DNA of 64,000 bases, taken from the NCBI RefSeq assembly GCF_903819335.1, contig NZ_CAIJDE010000034.1, positions 470,649-534,648 of the forward strand. The letters are read 5' to 3'. The translations under genes and the position numbers were made by a program. Of the stretch, positions 63,281 to 64,000 are shown one piece after another (the first letter of the stretch is position 1; every line of letters starts with the position of its first letter). Under the pieces are notes generated by a model. That model saw nothing but the letters and a program-made list of their open reading frames with translations, had not been told where the DNA came from and did no database searches. The stretch is from Flavobacterium panici (GTDB lineage: Bacteria > Bacteroidota > Bacteroidia > Flavobacteriales > Flavobacteriaceae).

Positions 63281-63709
63281 ATGGAAAAACAAACAAGTTA
63301 TGTTAAGCGAAGCCAGCGAGACTATAGTATGTCGCTGAAGCTTCAAATCGTAAGCGATATTGAAAAAGGATTTATTTCTGTTACTGACACCAGAAAGAAG
63401 TATGGAATTCAATCCCGTTCAACTATCGTTCAATGGCTTAGGAAATTTGGTAACTTTGATTGGGAGAACCAAACCTCAATCAAGATGACAAAAACACCTG
63501 AACAGAAGATTATGGAGCTTGAAGCTCAGGTCAAGCTTTTAGAAAAACAGAAGGCTTTTTTGGAAAGGCAGGCTTTTGTAGCCGACAAAAAGGCTATCCT
63601 GTTTGATATGATGATTGATTTAGCTGAAAAAGAATATCATATTGATATCCGAAAAAACTCTGTACCCGAACAATTGCCTGCTTTAAAGAAAAAGAACAAC
63701 AAACAATAG
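63281..63709 (+). CDS. IS3-family transposase OrfA
   Basis: A 142-residue protein with an N-terminal helix-turn-helix (MSLKLQIVSDIEKGFISVTDTRKKYGIQSRSTIVQWLRKFG) that binds the element's ends, followed by a leucine-zipper-like coiled coil (IMELEAQVKLLEKQKAFLERQAF). This is typical of IS3 OrfA. OrfB continues in the -1 frame. The A/G-rich stretch near 63685-63696, about 15 bp before the orfA stop, is where a frameshift to an OrfAB fusion could occur. Confidence 0.9.
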   Translation: MEKQTSYVKRSQRDYSMSLKLQIVSDIEKGFISVTDTRKKYGIQSRSTIVQWLRKFGNFDWENQTSIKMTKTPEQKIMELEAQVKLLEKQKAFLERQAFVADKKAILFDMMIDLAEKEYHIDIRKNSVPEQLPALKKKNNKQ

Positions 63710-64000
63710 AGTTTACCTGTTATTTGTTCGGGATAAACAGACAGGTTTATTATCGAAGGCTAAAAAGAGCAGCCATCAGGCAGGACAAAGCTGAGAAAGT
63801 TGTTTTTATGGTCAAAAATATTAGAGAATTAATGCCTAGAATTGGAACCAGGAAACTCTACTATCTTTTAGCAGACAAACTTAGTCTGATAAAAATCGGC
63901 AGAGATAAATTTTTTAATATACTCAGGGCTAATCACTTATTGATACAGCCCAAAAGAAGCTACCATATAACAACAAACTCTCATCATCGCTTTAAAAAGC
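63691..64000 (+). CDS. IS3-family transposase OrfB, N-terminal part (cut by window edge)
   Basis: About 103 codons in the -1 frame relative to orfA, overlapping its end; no ATG fits, so it is probably made by frameshift as OrfAB. The start given is nominal. The sequence CYLFGINRQVYYRRLKR, then LMPRIGTRKLYYLLADK and NHLLIQPKRSYHITTNS, matches the HTH_21 region that precedes the DDE integrase core of IS3 OrfB. The DDE residues lie outside the window. Confidence 0.82.

Larger units (their letters stand above)
63242..64000 (+). mobile_element. IS3-family insertion sequence, left part
   Basis: The element probably starts at TGTCTTGTCCTGAAATAGC (63242), since IS3-family ends begin with TG, and it lies just past the DedA terminator. 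It holds orfA and the start of orfB in the -1 frame; the catalytic core and right end are outside the window. The exact left edge and target duplication cannot be fixed from one end. Confidence 0.75.

Overview
This window is from the chromosome of a Flavobacterium-like member of the Bacteroidota. The evidence is the low GC content, promoters that fit the Bacteroidota consensus TTG-N18/19-TAnnTTTG, a short region-1.1-less primary sigma factor, STN-domain TonB-dependent receptors, DUF4249 lipoproteins, an XrtF exosortase, a class II HMG-CoA reductase and POT peptide transporters. There is one tRNA (Phe, GAA), no rRNA and no CRISPR array. An IS3-type element enters at the right edge.

Layout. 1-8.4 kb: start of an MHS-family transporter, an orphan lipoprotein, tRNA-Phe, then coaX, an outer-membrane protein, lptC, a small membrane protein, a CorC/HlyC-type protein and the folding factor PpiD. 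8.4-10.7 kb: mevalonate genes (GHMP kinase and HMG-CoA reductase). 10.9-16.3 kb: dipeptidyl peptidase IV and two tandem POT transporters, a peptide-use island. 16.3-18.2 kb: three tandem secreted thioredoxin-fold proteins, the last two without the redox CxxC. 18.2-23 kb (minus): comEC, an NlpC/P60 lipoprotein, lpxB, a small membrane protein and surE. 23.2-31.2 kb: a tail-specific protease, a secreted nuclease, rpe and two DUF3857 proteins. 31.4-32.3 kb: rpoD.

32.4-54.1 kb is the accessory heart of the window. It holds two paralogous minus-strand operons with the same architecture: a small secreted protein with a TTG start, an STN/CarboxypepD/plug TonB-dependent receptor, DUF4249 lipoprotein(s) (three in the first locus, one in the second), and a macroglobulin-like protein that ends in a plug-like segment without a barrel. 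In both loci this last gene starts at a TTG inside the conserved FW codons of the DUF4249 gene, with an identical 13-bp overlap. Between the loci lie a three-gene two-component operon (unknown protein, TPR histidine kinase, LytTR regulator), a helix-turn-helix regulator divergent from a surface-repeat protein, and a CDP-alcohol phosphatidyltransferase. A perfect 15-bp direct repeat with 21-bp period sits just upstream of the probable promoter of the second operon. That is the geometry expected for a LytTR-type activator, so the neighbouring system may control the module.

54.4-63.2 kb: pnp, whose leader contains a long hairpin with a G-free loop, and rpsO, then a secreted MORN-like protein, a free-methionine-sulfoxide reductase-like GAF protein, XrtF with its partner, a probable copper island (HYC_CC_PP protein, TonB receptor, heavy-metal-associated protein) and a DedA protein. 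The IS3-type element follows.

All family assignments come from reading motifs in the translations; no database search was possible. Promoter, operator and terminator calls are pattern-based.
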